Below are positions 21,196 to 29,986 of a stretch of 34,819 nt of DNA, piece after piece. A model generated the notes under the pieces. It did no database searches, had not been told where the DNA came from, and worked only from the letters and a program-made list of their open reading frames with translations. This stretch comes from CAMLQK01 sp035478775 (GTDB taxonomy: Bacteria > Patescibacteriota > Saccharimonadia > Saccharimonadales > UBA4665). The DNA lies in contig DATIJG010000021.1 of assembly GCA_035478775.1 (NCBI GenBank), positions 1 through 34,819 of the forward strand, written 5' to 3'. Each line of letters starts with the position of its first letter. The first letter of the stretch is position 1. The position numbers were made by a program, and so were the translations under genes.

Positions 21196-22971
21196 ATGTT
21201 TCGAGGGCTTAGTAAATACAAGCTGGTGTACAGCCATGTGTGGAATACATATGGCCAGTCACGAACAGTGCAAATTTCTTTTGTACTGCAAATCATAGCC
21301 CGCATTTGCAGACTTATAATTTTACCTATCGCTATTAGCCTTATCATTGCCAATCTTTCAAAACGAAACTTTGGCACCGCCCAAAACGCAGTATTTTTGT
21401 ATGCCTGCTTTTCTTTTGTACTAGGAGCACTTACGCCTCTCATTAAATACATTGGCATGCTCGGCGAAAATAAGGCATATCGTGAAATTACAGGCAACTA
21501 TTTTTCGCGCCTCATAGCAGCCGATTTAGACTACTTCCACTCCAACTTAGCAGGTTACCTAACGACTGCCACTAGGCAATACGTAGATAGCTGTATGCAA
21601 TTTGCCCGGGCATTGCGCGACCGCTATCTGAATACTATCCTTAGCATTGTTTTCCCACTTGGTGTCATTCTTTATTTAGATATACCGATTGGACTTGTTG
21701 CCTTTGCGCTAAGCGTTACTCAAGCAGTGTATTTACTCTGGGCATCACACACAATTACGCCGTACCGCACACGGTCGCGAGAAATTTATAAGCGCAACTC
21801 CGGGCGTATGGCCGATATCGTCTCTAATATTTTAGCGGTAAAGTCTACGGCTCAAGAGGAAATACGCGCTAAACAAGTGCGGCAGGGTTCAGAAGATGAA
21901 GGTCGGCTATTTTATGAACGCTATATTATGCAGACAAAACTTATAGCACTACGCGAGGCAATAACAGTTGCGTTCTTTTTGGTTTTGCTGTGGCTTACGG
22001 TGCACCGAATGAGTGGCGGCCACATTAGTATTACCGCCGCTGTTTTGGTCGTCACCTACACTACAACGATTCTGACGGGCATTTACCAGCTATCCGATGA
22101 CCTAGACGAGCACGATGATCTGGTTGATAAAATTATTCCAGCTTTTGAGATTTTAAATCGTAAGAACGTAGTAACTGACCCGCCAAGGCCAAAAGTGCTT
22201 AAAAAAGTGCGCGGCCAAGTTACTTTTAAGGACATTTCTTTCTCGTACGACAAAAATGAAGGAGTTACACCGGTACTTACAGGCTTTTCATTGTCTATAC
22301 CAGCAGGGCAAAAAGTTGGCATAGTGGGCTTAAGCGGCGCCGGCAAAAGCACACTCGCTAAACTGCTCCTACGATTTAATGACGTGGACGCCGGGCAAGT
22401 ATCGATTGACGGGATTGACATACGCACACTCAAACAAACGGACGTTCGCAAACACATCGCCTACATACCACAAGAGCCGCTGCTCTTTCATGCAAGTATT
22501 CGCGACAACGTCATACTTTCACGGCCAAACGCTACCGACAAAGAGATTCGGGAAGCTTTAAGCTCGGCACATGCCTTAAAATTTGTTGACCAACTTCCCG
22601 GAGGCTTAGATAGCATTGTTGGTGAACGCGGCGTTAAGTTAAGCGGCGGCCAAAAACAACGCATTGCCATTGCACGTGCAGTTTTGCAGCACTCACCAAT
22701 TATGGTTTTAGATGAAGCCACCAGCGCACTCGACAGCGAAAGCGAGCAGATTATAAAGGACTCGTTTACAGATGTGCTAAAAGGCAAAACGGCAATCGTT
22801 ATCGCCCACCGCTTAAGCACATTATCCGAAATGGACAGGATAATCGTGATTGAAAAAGGCGTGTGTGTTGAAGACGGTCCGCACGCGAAACTACTGAAGC
22901 AAAATGGACTGTATGCACGGCTTTGGAAACATCAGCTACGACACGATGAAGACTTAAGTATTCTGAGTTAG
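21196..22971 (+). CDS. ABC exporter, fused membrane and ATPase domains (MsbA/LmrA-like)
   Basis: This 591-residue half-transporter is predicted to work as a homodimer. The N-terminal 320 residues contain about six helices of an ABC type I exporter. The nucleotide-binding domain has Walker A GLSGAGKST near residue 377, the signature LSGGQKQR near 482, Walker B IMVLDEATSALD near 501-512, and the H-loop IAHRLSTL near 535. Exporters of this type move lipids, peptides or drugs; the substrate is unknown. It is monocistronic, with a palindrome upstream. Confidence 0.95.
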   Translation: MFRGLSKYKLVYSHVWNTYGQSRTVQISFVLQIIARICRLIILPIAISLIIANLSKRNFGTAQNAVFLYACFSFVLGALTPLIKYIGMLGENKAYREITGNYFSRLIAADLDYFHSNLAGYLTTATRQYVDSCMQFARALRDRYLNTILSIVFPLGVILYLDIPIGLVAFALSVTQAVYLLWASHTITPYRTRSREIYKRNSGRMADIVSNILAVKSTAQEEIRAKQVRQGSEDEGRLFYERYIMQTKLIALREAITVAFFLVLLWLTVHRMSGGHISITAAVLVVTYTTTILTGIYQLSDDLDEHDDLVDKIIPAFEILNRKNVVTDPPRPKVLKKVRGQVTFKDISFSYDKNEGVTPVLTGFSLSIPAGQKVGIVGLSGAGKSTLAKLLLRFNDVDAGQVSIDGIDIRTLKQTDVRKHIAYIPQEPLLFHASIRDNVILSRPNATDKEIREALSSAHALKFVDQLPGGLDSIVGERGVKLSGGQKQRIAIARAVLQHSPIMVLDEATSALDSESEQIIKDSFTDVLKGKTAIVIAHRLSTLSEMDRIIVIEKGVCVEDGPHAKLLKQNGLYARLWKHQLRHDEDLSILS

Positions 22972-22982
22972 ATTACCTGCTC

Positions 22983-23924
22983 TCATTTCATGTCAAGTTC
23001 TGCCCAATCAGTAGCCGGATACCTTTGTTTAGCCACTGCTTTAAACTTTTCAAACGTTTCGCCGCCCTGGCTATCGAGTGCACGGATAAGGAAAGAGGTG
23101 TCTTTCATTTCCCTCCACAGCATAACCTGCTCAAAGCTCGGTGCCACACCATTTTTATCAAGGGTACTAAGACAGGTCTCAAAAAGTGGTTCGTCACCAT
23201 TAATTAGAGTGCTTAATTCCTCGGCGAGACTACCGAGGTGCGCCTTCGCCCAATCAAATACACCACTTATTCCAAGATTATCATTGAGGGCAACATTGCG
23301 AATTGTCAGATCGCCATGTATAAAATATGGCGAGATTTGTCTAAGTTCTTGGGTATGCGAATGCCATTTTCGGCGCAAAGATTCCGATAAACGGGAAAGC
23401 GATGGTAAATTAGGGTCCTTAAAGTTGCCGACATTGCTATCAAAGAAATCAAACCAACTGCCTACGGTTTGGTCGAGCGCATCATCCTCGACAGTACTTG
23501 GGTCAACTGCTGCGATCTGGCGTATAATATATTCTCCGAAGCTTTTTCCGACTCTTTGACGTTCTACTATCGACAATTGTTTTAACTCTTCTTCAGTCAT
23601 ACTTTTTCCGCGCACAAAACTTGCAATAAGGTGAACCGGGTCGGTAGAAAACTGGATTAAAGCCGGGGTTTGGTATGGGGACAAATCAGTTCTTTCAAGA
23701 AGTTGTAGCGCTAAACTTTCATTGCGAAGCATCGTTATACGAGCAGGCGCAATCGTCTTCGGCACTTTGATCACAGCCTGTTCACCAATGATATTCACAA
23801 GGTTTACGCCGCCATCAGCAGCTATGACCGGTAAATTAGCGTATGCGCTAGGCGCTAAAATGTACTGGCTGGTAACGCTCTGAAGAATCTGGTTTGGGTC
23901 GGCGGTTTGTTCTGGGGTAGTCAT
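22983..23924 (-). CDS. aminoglycoside-phosphotransferase-family kinase
   Basis: This 313-residue small-molecule kinase fold has a beta-3 lysine in AVIKVPK (Lys53), a catalytic loop HGDLTIRN (His203, Asp205, Asn210), and the metal-binding Asp224 in FDWAKA. The family includes drug, choline and fructosamine kinases; the substrate cannot be read from sequence. It is convergent with the ABC exporter (11-base gap). A small membrane protein gene lies just upstream on the same strand. Confidence 0.85.
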   Translation of the reverse strand: MTTPEQTADPNQILQSVTSQYILAPSAYANLPVIAADGGVNLVNIIGEQAVIKVPKTIAPARITMLRNESLALQLLERTDLSPYQTPALIQFSTDPVHLIASFVRGKSMTEEELKQLSIVERQRVGKSFGEYIIRQIAAVDPSTVEDDALDQTVGSWFDFFDSNVGNFKDPNLPSLSRLSESLRRKWHSHTQELRQISPYFIHGDLTIRNVALNDNLGISGVFDWAKAHLGSLAEELSTLINGDEPLFETCLSTLDKNGVAPSFEQVMLWREMKDTSFLIRALDSQGGETFEKFKAVAKQRYPATDWAELDMK

Positions 23925-23975
23925 TTTAAGTTAGAGACCGGGCGCGCTATCGTCAATAGAATCTGGGCTTTGCTT

Positions 23976-24188
23976 CTACCTGCTACGCTTAGTTTTAACA
24001 AAATCGTAGATGGCAGCTAGCGTGAATACAATTTGGAGAATAATAAATATACCGTCGCGCAAGTGAATGCTGTACGCCTCAAGCAATACACCTCCTACTA
24101 TATAAAATAGGTTTTGTCTCCCTCGGTTTTTAGTAATAATTCCGACGGATATAATCAATAATCCTAAAGCACCGACAATTTTAAACAT
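23976..24188 (-). CDS. small membrane protein of unknown function
   Basis: This 70-residue protein has two to three hydrophobic helices (IVGALGLLIISVGIIT, NLFYIVGGVLLEAY and IFIILQIVFTLAAIYDFV) and a basic C-terminus (KTKRSR). The repeated Gly, Tyr and Asp pattern resembles small bundled transporters, but I recognise no family. It lies between tRNA-Arg and the APH-like kinase. It has no obvious Shine-Dalgarno. Confidence 0.6.
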   Translation of the reverse strand: MFKIVGALGLLIISVGIITKNRGRQNLFYIVGGVLLEAYSIHLRDGIFIILQIVFTLAAIYDFVKTKRSR

Positions 24189-24227
24189 AATATTTACTAA
24201 ACAGTATAATAAAAAACTAATTCAACA

Positions 24228-24304
24228 TGGTACCCCGGGAAGGACTCGAACCTACAACCTCTCCCTTAGGACGGGCTTGCTCTATCCAATTGAGCTACCG
24301 GGGC
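24228..24304 (-). tRNA. tRNA-Arg (anticodon CCT), with stem mismatches
   Basis: Acceptor GCCCCGG/CCGGGGT, with G1-U72. D-arm GCTCAATTGGATAGAGC. The anticodon loop GTCCTAA gives CCU (reads AGG). The anticodon stem AGCCC/GGGAG has two consecutive non-Watson-Crick pairs (27-43 A-G, 28-42 G-A). The T-stem GTAGG/CCTTC has one U-U. The discriminator is A and CCA is encoded. It is still recognisable, but weaker than the other five tRNAs here. Confidence 0.88.
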
Positions 24305-24311
24305 ATATATT

Positions 24312-24346
24312 TTGGCTGGCAGACTATGGTCTAGACTGCCAGCCAA
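24312..24346. other. 11-bp stem-loop between ndk and tRNA-Arg
   Basis: TTGGCTGGCAG pairs with CTGCCAGCCAA around a 13-base loop. On the minus strand it follows ndk by seven bases but has no U-run, so it may end or protect the ndk mRNA or separate it from the tRNA precursor. Confidence 0.55.
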
Positions 24347-24353
24347 CGGTTAT

Positions 24354-24911
24354 TTACACATGAGTCAAATGTTCGTGTACGAGCTTGTAGTCGAATAATT
24401 CGTCTTGCTGAAACCACAGCGCAATTTCGTGATTTGCTTCTTCAACGCTTCCAGAAGCATGAACCAGGTTAGCGGCACCGCGCCCTTGTAACGAGGCACG
24501 CCCAAGACTCAAATGAGCATAATCGCCACGGATAGTGCCGGGTGCTGAATCTTTCGGCCCAGTGCTGCCGACCATTTTACGCACGACTTCGACCGAGTGG
24601 CCACCCTCTAGGACGACAGCGATGACTGGGGCGGTTTGCATAAAGCTGCGAGTAGCGTCAACGATGCCTTTGCCGATCTCTTCGGCAGTTTCTTTGTAAT
24701 CCACTCCATAAGCGTCCCAATCTTTCTTGGTCTTATTGCCGACAATCGGGATTAGATCATCCGAATAATGTTTTTTTAGCAAATCATCACCGGGCGTCAA
24801 CATCTTCATCCCAATAATTTTGAGGCCAACTTTTTCGAAGCGGCTCAAGATTTCACCAATGATGCCGCGCATAACCGCATCGGGTTTAAAAATAATGAGG
24901 GTTCGTTCCAT
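24354..24911 (-). CDS. ndk: nucleoside diphosphate kinase, long form
   Basis: NDK equilibrates NTP pools through a phosphohistidine. The protein begins MERTLIIFKPDAVMRGIIGEIL and has the active-site His in NLVHASGSVEEAN, with the typical RGDYAHLSL before it. At 185 residues it is longer than the usual 140-150, because of an insertion of about 30 residues after the Kpn-loop region (GNKTKKDWDAYGVDYKETAE). I chose the ATG at 24911: AAGGATA lies just upstream, and the longer frame adds unrelated residues. TGT-TACAAT (24943-24951) is a likely extended -10. It is divergent from the recombinase gene. Confidence 0.95.
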   Translation of the reverse strand: MERTLIIFKPDAVMRGIIGEILSRFEKVGLKIIGMKMLTPGDDLLKKHYSDDLIPIVGNKTKKDWDAYGVDYKETAEEIGKGIVDATRSFMQTAPVIAVVLEGGHSVEVVRKMVGSTGPKDSAPGTIRGDYAHLSLGRASLQGRGAANLVHASGSVEEANHEIALWFQQDELFDYKLVHEHLTHV

Positions 24912-24942
24912 GAGTATCCTTATCGTACTTATTTCCTGCATT

Positions 24943-24951
24943 ATTGTAACA
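24943..24951 (-). promoter_or_regulatory. extended -10 promoter of ndk
   Basis: TGT-TACAAT on the minus strand, followed by a leader of about 25 bases with AAGGA before the ATG. This is a leadered counterpart to the leaderless promoters elsewhere in the window. Confidence 0.5.
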
Positions 24952-24976
24952 GATACCGCGCGCCAAAGCGAAACGA

Positions 24977-24985
24977 TGCTACAAT
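24977..24985 (+). promoter_or_regulatory. extended -10 promoter of the Xer recombinase, leaderless geometry
   Basis: TGC-TACAAT, six bases (AAACAC), then the ATG at 24992. The nine-base element is identical to that of the HTH gene. Confidence 0.6.
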
Positions 24986-24991
24986 AAACAC

Positions 24992-25909
24992 ATGCAGTTT
25001 GCAAAAGCAAAAACCGATTTTTTAGAATACTTGGAAATTGAGCAGAACCGTTCGCAAAAAACAATCGCGAATTATGACCATTATTTAACACGTTTGCTCG
25101 ATTATGCCGGTGACATACAAGTCACCAGCGTCACACCGGAACTTATTCGTAAATGGCGGCTGTGGCTGGCACGCTTGGGTACTAACACAAGCGATGAACT
25201 TGAAAAATCCACTCAAAATTATCATCTTATCGCTTTGCGTAACTTTTTAAAGTTTTGCGCCAAACGCGATATTCCGGCACTCGCTCCCGACAAAATCGAG
25301 CTGGCGCGTACTAAGCGCAAGCAAGTAACATTTTTAAACGAAGATGAGCTTGGCCGCATGTTTTTACAGCCAGACCCTAACACGCTTGTTGGCGCGCGCG
25401 ACCGAGCCATTTTGGAATTACTTTTTAGTAGCGGTTTGCGCGTTTCAGAGTTAGTAGGTTTAGACATTGACCACATCAATTTAAAGCGTAAAGAGTTTAT
25501 GGTACGCGGTAAGGGCCAGAAAGATCGGCCAGTGTTTATTAGTAACTCGGCTGCCGATTGGGTACAGAAATATATCGACCAACGTGATGATAATACCCGA
25601 CCACTTTTTATCCGCTATAGCGGCCGCAAGGCTGTAGATAACAGTGGTGATTATCATCGCTTAACGGTGCGCAGCGTGCAACGCCTCGTGAGCCATTACG
25701 CGCTTATGGCGGGTATTACAAAACACGTCAGTCCGCATACCTTACGCCACTCGTTCGCCACTGATTTAGTTATGAACGGCGCTGATTTGCGCAGCGTGCA
25801 AGCTATGCTCGGTCACAGCAACATTGCCACTACACAAATCTATACCCACCTTACTGATCCACATTTAAAGAGTGTGCATCAACAGTTTCATACCGATTCG
25901 CTGGACTGA
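24992..25909 (+). CDS. tyrosine recombinase XerC/XerD
   Basis: Xer recombinases resolve chromosome dimers at dif. This 305-residue enzyme has an N-terminal SAM-like domain (about 1-100). The catalytic set is Arg150 (SSGLRVSEL), Lys174 or nearby (RGKGQKDRP), His249 and Arg252 (SPHTLRHSF), His275 (LGHSN), and the nucleophile Tyr284 (QIYTHLT). It ends in a TGA, which shows TGA is a stop here. CPR bacteria often have a single Xer protein, so I leave C or D open. It starts with a leaderless-type promoter. Confidence 0.93.
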   Translation: MQFAKAKTDFLEYLEIEQNRSQKTIANYDHYLTRLLDYAGDIQVTSVTPELIRKWRLWLARLGTNTSDELEKSTQNYHLIALRNFLKFCAKRDIPALAPDKIELARTKRKQVTFLNEDELGRMFLQPDPNTLVGARDRAILELLFSSGLRVSELVGLDIDHINLKRKEFMVRGKGQKDRPVFISNSAADWVQKYIDQRDDNTRPLFIRYSGRKAVDNSGDYHRLTVRSVQRLVSHYALMAGITKHVSPHTLRHSFATDLVMNGADLRSVQAMLGHSNIATTQIYTHLTDPHLKSVHQQFHTDSLD

Positions 25910-25957
25910 TTGCCGAAATCCAGCTCAAGCCATCTATTACAGTACTCTATATCCAGG

Positions 25958-27013
25958 TTATGGCTGACACAGAGCATTCGTGCCAGTCACGCTACCTGGC
26001 GAATTTGAACTCCAGTTTTGCATAACCGAAAACCGCTTGCAGATAGAGTCCGTGCTAGAAAGTGCGTTAAGCGGCAGTTGGTCGCTACTCGACAAACCAT
26101 TGTATGGCACACGCACTTGTATGCGGCGAAGCACATCTTGCGCCTTGCCGGTAGCATCTATGATCGCTTGAGCATTAGTAAGTTGCACCGTTGAACCGGC
26201 AGCATTATGCGGTGTAATAGTAAGTACCGAGGCTTTACTGTACATAGTGCTTACTCGCATGTAATACACATTCGAGTTTAGGCCAGCAACCCGTAAAGTA
26301 CAATTGCTATTAGTGCACTTTACACCCACACTGGCGTTGGAATTCGCCCCAAAGTTGACTTGGTTGGTGCCTGCGGTAAGTGGTACTGAAAAAGTAGTCA
26401 TGGTGTTCTGTTGATACGAATTAGCAGTCTGTGAACCAGAAGCTTGTACGAGGTCAAAGCGTAGTATACCGTAACCACATGCCCAGCCACTTGAAGGTTT
26501 AAACGTGCCGAGTGCCAAACTCGAGCTACAACCCGTGAGCGGATTAGCGGCGTTGCTCTGCCATACAATATCGATGTTACTAATGTTAGAGCCATCGGCC
26601 GTAATTATCGGAACTATGGTACCGGTATCATCAACATTATCGTATTGCAAGTTAGGTGGAGTTGGGTTGACCAACAAACAACTATACGAAACATTATGGC
26701 CGCCATCGAGCGTACTATTTAAGTTTTGGTAAATACCCGAGGCTGCCGGCGTGCATGAAGTTTTTGCCTGGGCAGCACCAGCCGTTTTAATGGCGTTCAC
26801 CGCATCGTTAATGCCTGATTCCGCTGCATAAAATGCCTGGGTGCTTAGTTGGCGGTCGAGTGTTTCACGCTGGTTACGCCTAGAAATTTGTGCAAAACCC
26901 AGCACAATAAGGCTGAGTACAATCATTAAAATCATGGTTACCATAATAGATACCATGCCCCGTTGGTCAGGCCGAAATGTAGATCGCTTTTTGGGGATAT
27001 GTGATGTTTTCAT
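25958..27013 (-). CDS. PilX/GspK-like minor pilus protein
   Basis: This 351-residue protein has a positively charged leader ending in QRG (near residue 19), followed by a hydrophobic helix (MVSIMVTMILMIVLSLIVLG) and then RRNQRETLDRQLSTQAFYAAESGINDA, the AAESG motif of the PilX family. The position-5 Glu of true pilins is absent, as in GspK/PilX. The rest is a large beta-rich extracellular domain with several Cys. It is the last gene of the minor-pilin operon and starts two bases after the previous stop. Confidence 0.85.
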   Translation of the reverse strand: MKTSHIPKKRSTFRPDQRGMVSIMVTMILMIVLSLIVLGFAQISRRNQRETLDRQLSTQAFYAAESGINDAVNAIKTAGAAQAKTSCTPAASGIYQNLNSTLDGGHNVSYSCLLVNPTPPNLQYDNVDDTGTIVPIITADGSNISNIDIVWQSNAANPLTGCSSSLALGTFKPSSGWACGYGILRFDLVQASGSQTANSYQQNTMTTFSVPLTAGTNQVNFGANSNASVGVKCTNSNCTLRVAGLNSNVYYMRVSTMYSKASVLTITPHNAAGSTVQLTNAQAIIDATGKAQDVLRRIQVRVPYNGLSSSDQLPLNALSSTDSICKRFSVMQNWSSNSPGSVTGTNALCQP

Positions 27014-27015
27014 AG

Positions 27016-27633
27016 TTAGTTAACCCTTTTATATACCGTTGTGCTTATGTCTGAATCTGAACAAAATTGTGAACCATTGTTGCCGTTACAGACAGCTGCA
27101 GAATTAGTCGGGTTGTTTAGTAAGTCGGAGTCGCCGTATACAACTTTAACGCGAATTGTAAATGCGACACCGCCGGGAACCGGCACTACCTTTAGTTCGG
27201 AAAGGCGCATTTTTGGTGACAGCAACTCTTGCCCGGTACTCATTGGTGGACTAGCCGTGTTACAGTTATTTACCGTATTTTCACGCAGCACCGAAGTGGA
27301 TTGCCCTGCCCCGGGGCTGGCAGTTACCAGCTGGGTACCCAGACGATAGCTAAACTGCGTATTGCCAACACAAAAAGCCTTGAGTACGCCAGCCTGCTCA
27401 ACCGGGTCAGTTTGGCCAACTATGCCGCCGCTAAACTGAATTGCTTGCCCAACCGTCTCCATTACGGTGCGTGCCGTAGCTTGGGTATTGGCTTCGTTAA
27501 TGCCTTTATAGTACGTGCGGCCAATCTGTATGATACCCGTCGTCACCAACAAGAGCACTACCGAAAACACTAACGTCGCGATCATTAGTTCGGCAATAGT
27601 AAAACCACGCTGGTTCAATTTGGGGCGTTTCAT
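27016..27633 (-). CDS. prepilin-like protein (PilW type)
   Basis: This 205-residue protein has a type III signal: basic leader, cleavage at NQRG|FTIAE with Glu5, then ELMIATLVFSVVLLLVTTGII as the spine helix. The C-terminal domain is soluble, with three or more Cys. It probably sits in the pilus tip complex. Its start overlaps the preceding PilV-type gene by four bases. Confidence 0.85.
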   Translation of the reverse strand: MKRPKLNQRGFTIAELMIATLVFSVVLLLVTTGIIQIGRTYYKGINEANTQATARTVMETVGQAIQFSGGIVGQTDPVEQAGVLKAFCVGNTQFSYRLGTQLVTASPGAGQSTSVLRENTVNNCNTASPPMSTGQELLSPKMRLSELKVVPVPGGVAFTIRVKVVYGDSDLLNNPTNSAAVCNGNNGSQFCSDSDISTTVYKRVN

Positions 27634-28121
27634 TGCTGGTATACCCTGTACGTCATCTGCACATTATCTTGACCATTATTTACAACAGAATCCCATTTGT
27701 TTGTAACGGTAAATAAATTACCAGACTGTACAACTTGCAAGTTATAAATTGGTTCCACCGTTGTCGGCACACCACCTGAACTTACTTTGCAGTTTGCGGA
27801 ACTACTAGACGGTGTTGACGGCTGCGCGCCTGCTATGGTATTGGGCACGACGCAAAACATCGGAGGTGCACTTGTTAAAGCGGTCGCACCAGCACTACTA
27901 GCCATCATGCTTTTAATAAGTTCTAGTTGCCCTTGCACGAGCTTTAACGCCGTGGAGCGCTCTTCTGCAGCGCGTGTAGATCGCAAGCTGTTGTTTGTAG
28001 TAACGTAGGCCCCTCCTAAAATAAGGCTGACAATAGCAATTGAAATAAGCACCTCAACGATTGTATCGCCACGCTGCGCGCGTTGGCTGCTATGTAAAGA
28101 AAAGCGGTTCATTATGGACAT
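27630..28121 (-). CDS. prepilin-like protein (PilV/GspI type)
   Basis: This 163-residue protein has the cleavage site QRG|DTIVE (Asp at +1, Glu5), then VLISIAIVSLILGGAYVTTN and the AEERSTALKLVQGQLELIK pattern of PilV. The start may be the ATG at 28121 or, more economically, the ATG at 28112, which overlaps the TAA of the preceding gene (TAATG). Either way it is tightly coupled in the minor-pilin operon. Confidence 0.85.
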   Translation of the reverse strand: MSIMNRFSLHSSQRAQRGDTIVEVLISIAIVSLILGGAYVTTNNSLRSTRAAEERSTALKLVQGQLELIKSMMASSAGATALTSAPPMFCVVPNTIAGAQPSTPSSSSANCKVSSGGVPTTVEPIYNLQVVQSGNLFTVTNKWDSVVNNGQDNVQMTYRVYQQ

Positions 28122-29059
28122 ATCCTTGTACCCCCAATAGTTAACGTCACGGCGTTTTGGCGTTCGTTAGCGCCGCCGATTGTAATAAGACCGTATTGGT
28201 TGGTGGTGCCACTCACAAAGCAAATAGCTACGCCGCCATTCGGATTTACCGTGCCGGTTGCAACATTGGCGTTAATAGACGCGACGGTATTTGCCTGAGT
28301 AGTGTTTGGTACGCTCTCGCCACCTGTGCTTACGATAGGCACAACGTTGACTGCCTGTGCCCCATTCACAAGGCCGCTACTGTTTTGCGATAGGTCGCTC
28401 ATGAACACTACTGCAACGATATTTTTTGTGATGCCGCTGCTGGTGTAGGTCATTTTGCCAGTCGTAAGGCCGTTTTGCAAAGCATTTTGAGCAGTTGACG
28501 ACCCTGCCGGGCTGGCAGAATTAACAGCCATAACTTTAGGGTTAGCCTGGGCAATGTTTTGCACATCACTCGTCACACCACCGACTGTTCTTTGACGCAA
28601 TCCAGCCAGTGAGTACACCCAAAACTGCTCAGGGTCGGTATTTTTAATGCCAAATTCTACAGCCTTGCCCATAAAAGTACAGTCCTGGTTAGTACCTTGC
28701 GTGCTGGCACCAGCGCTAAATTTAGGCGCATTAGTAGCGGCGTTGTAGGTGCACTGAATATCGTCTGCAGATGGGTAAAAACCTGCGCCGACATCGCTAA
28801 TAACTTGCTGGATTTGTGACTGGATATTGTTAACTGCAACCGTGAATTCGGTTTTATTTTGGCGGCCAGAAATAAGCGACGCCGCACTGATAAACAGCGC
28901 GCCTGTTACTGCCAGCACGATCATAACTTCTAAAATGGTGAAACCGGCTTTATCGGCATCGTCACTTTTATGAGCATCGTTAATATGCCCGGCAACGCCA
29001 GGTCGCCGTTTAAACACCTGTGCTACCTTGTAGCGTGTGGTAAGGCCACCCTTCTTCAT
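28112..29059 (-). CDS. prepilin-like protein, large minor pilin
   Basis: This 315-residue protein has a long cytoplasmic leader (about 38 residues), cleavage at KAG|FTILE with Glu5, and the spine VMIVLAVTGALFISAASL. The C-terminal domain is large, beta-rich and Cys-containing. I chose the ATG at 29059 because the longer frame begins with GTG. A TGC-TATACT lies eight bases upstream (29068-29076), giving an internal promoter after pilD. Confidence 0.85.
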   Translation of the reverse strand: MKKGGLTTRYKVAQVFKRRPGVAGHINDAHKSDDADKAGFTILEVMIVLAVTGALFISAASLISGRQNKTEFTVAVNNIQSQIQQVISDVGAGFYPSADDIQCTYNAATNAPKFSAGASTQGTNQDCTFMGKAVEFGIKNTDPEQFWVYSLAGLRQRTVGGVTSDVQNIAQANPKVMAVNSASPAGSSTAQNALQNGLTTGKMTYTSSGITKNIVAVVFMSDLSQNSSGLVNGAQAVNVVPIVSTGGESVPNTTQANTVASINANVATGTVNPNGGVAICFVSGTTNQYGLITIGGANERQNAVTLTIGGTRICP

Positions 29060-29067
29060 ATGCCAAC

Positions 29068-29076
29068 AGTATAGCA
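29068..29076 (-). promoter_or_regulatory. extended -10 element before the first minor pilin
   Basis: TGC-TATACT on the minus strand lies eight bases before the ATG, close to the leaderless spacing found elsewhere. Confidence 0.45.
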
Positions 29077-29101
29077 TAAGCACTACGCTCACAAGCGAGT
29101 T

Positions 29102-29902
29102 TTACACAGAGAAAAAGCCAGTGTACCAATGGACAATCGACGCACCGAACAGTTGGACGATAATTGTAGCCAAAATAAGGAACGGCCCGAACGGAATTTG
29201 CATTTTTAAAGCTTTTTTCGTTTTAAGCATTGCCGGAATAGCCGCCAGCACACCAATAATTGAGGCGAAGAACAATATGAGCGTAGCACGTAATGGGTCG
29301 CTGGCAATAAGCCCTAGGGCGATAGCCAGCTTTACGTCGCCGCCGCCAATCCAGGCACCGTCTGATACCACAAACAAAATATAAAATATGCCGCTTAAAA
29401 CAACTGCCCCGAGCGCCGCAGCACCTACATCATGCCAGGCAAAGTGATACAACACTTTTTGGGCTAAAATTTGCAAAATTACAAAGCCGATAAGCGGGAA
29501 CACAATTTTATCGGGTAGCAAAAACCACTTGAGATCATACACTGCCAGCGCCGTAAAGGCTATTAAAATAAGCAGCCAGCACACAAATTGAAACAGTCCG
29601 AGCCCATGTATTTGGATGGGCCAAAAAATGTACGAGCCTACGAATAACAGTGCGGCTGCGACTTCGGGCATGGGCGTGTCATCTATTTTCTTGCCACAGT
29701 AGCGGCACTTGCCTTTCAGTGCTATATAGCTTAGCACTGGTATGAGGTCGCGCGGGGCAAGCGTGTGGTGGCAGTGCACGCATTCCGAACGCTCGCTCAC
29801 CCAATTGCGCTTATTACGCAAGCGCCACACCAAAGCGTTCACAAAGCTGCCAAAAATAAGGCCAAGTGCTGCAAGGTACACAATTACAAACGCTTTATCC
29901 AT
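29102..29902 (-). CDS. pilD: prepilin peptidase / N-methyltransferase (A24 family)
   Basis: PilD cleaves the leaders of the pilins in this locus and methylates the new N-terminus. The 266-residue protein has an N-terminal helix with FGSFVNALVWRL, then paired CxxC motifs (CVHC, CRYC) in the first loop (about 40-80), about seven further helices, and the second catalytic Asp motif GGGDVKLAIALG. The first catalytic Asp lies in YDLKWFLLPD. TGC-TACCAT ends six bases before the ATG. It heads the minor-pilin operon. Confidence 0.94.
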   Translation of the reverse strand: MDKAFVIVYLAALGLIFGSFVNALVWRLRNKRNWVSERSECVHCHHTLAPRDLIPVLSYIALKGKCRYCGKKIDDTPMPEVAAALLFVGSYIFWPIQIHGLGLFQFVCWLLILIAFTALAVYDLKWFLLPDKIVFPLIGFVILQILAQKVLYHFAWHDVGAAALGAVVLSGIFYILFVVSDGAWIGGGDVKLAIALGLIASDPLRATLILFFASIIGVLAAIPAMLKTKKALKMQIPFGPFLILATIIVQLFGASIVHWYTGFFSV

Positions 29903-29908
29903 GAGGGT

Positions 29909-29917
29909 ATGGTAGCA
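29909..29917 (-). promoter_or_regulatory. extended -10 promoter of pilD, leaderless geometry
   Basis: TGC-TACCAT, six bases (ACCCTC), then ATG on the minus strand. Confidence 0.5.
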
Positions 29918-29986
29918 TATCGCAGGTACACACAGCCATTAAATATGTTTGCCTTATTTTACATTAGTTAGGCTTGAATTAGACGA

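Noticed and set aside
24992..25909. Integrase of a mobile element
   Set aside because: The protein is a typical XerC/D by length and motifs. No attachment repeats or cargo genes were found, and the neighbouring tRNA-Arg is separated from it by ndk.
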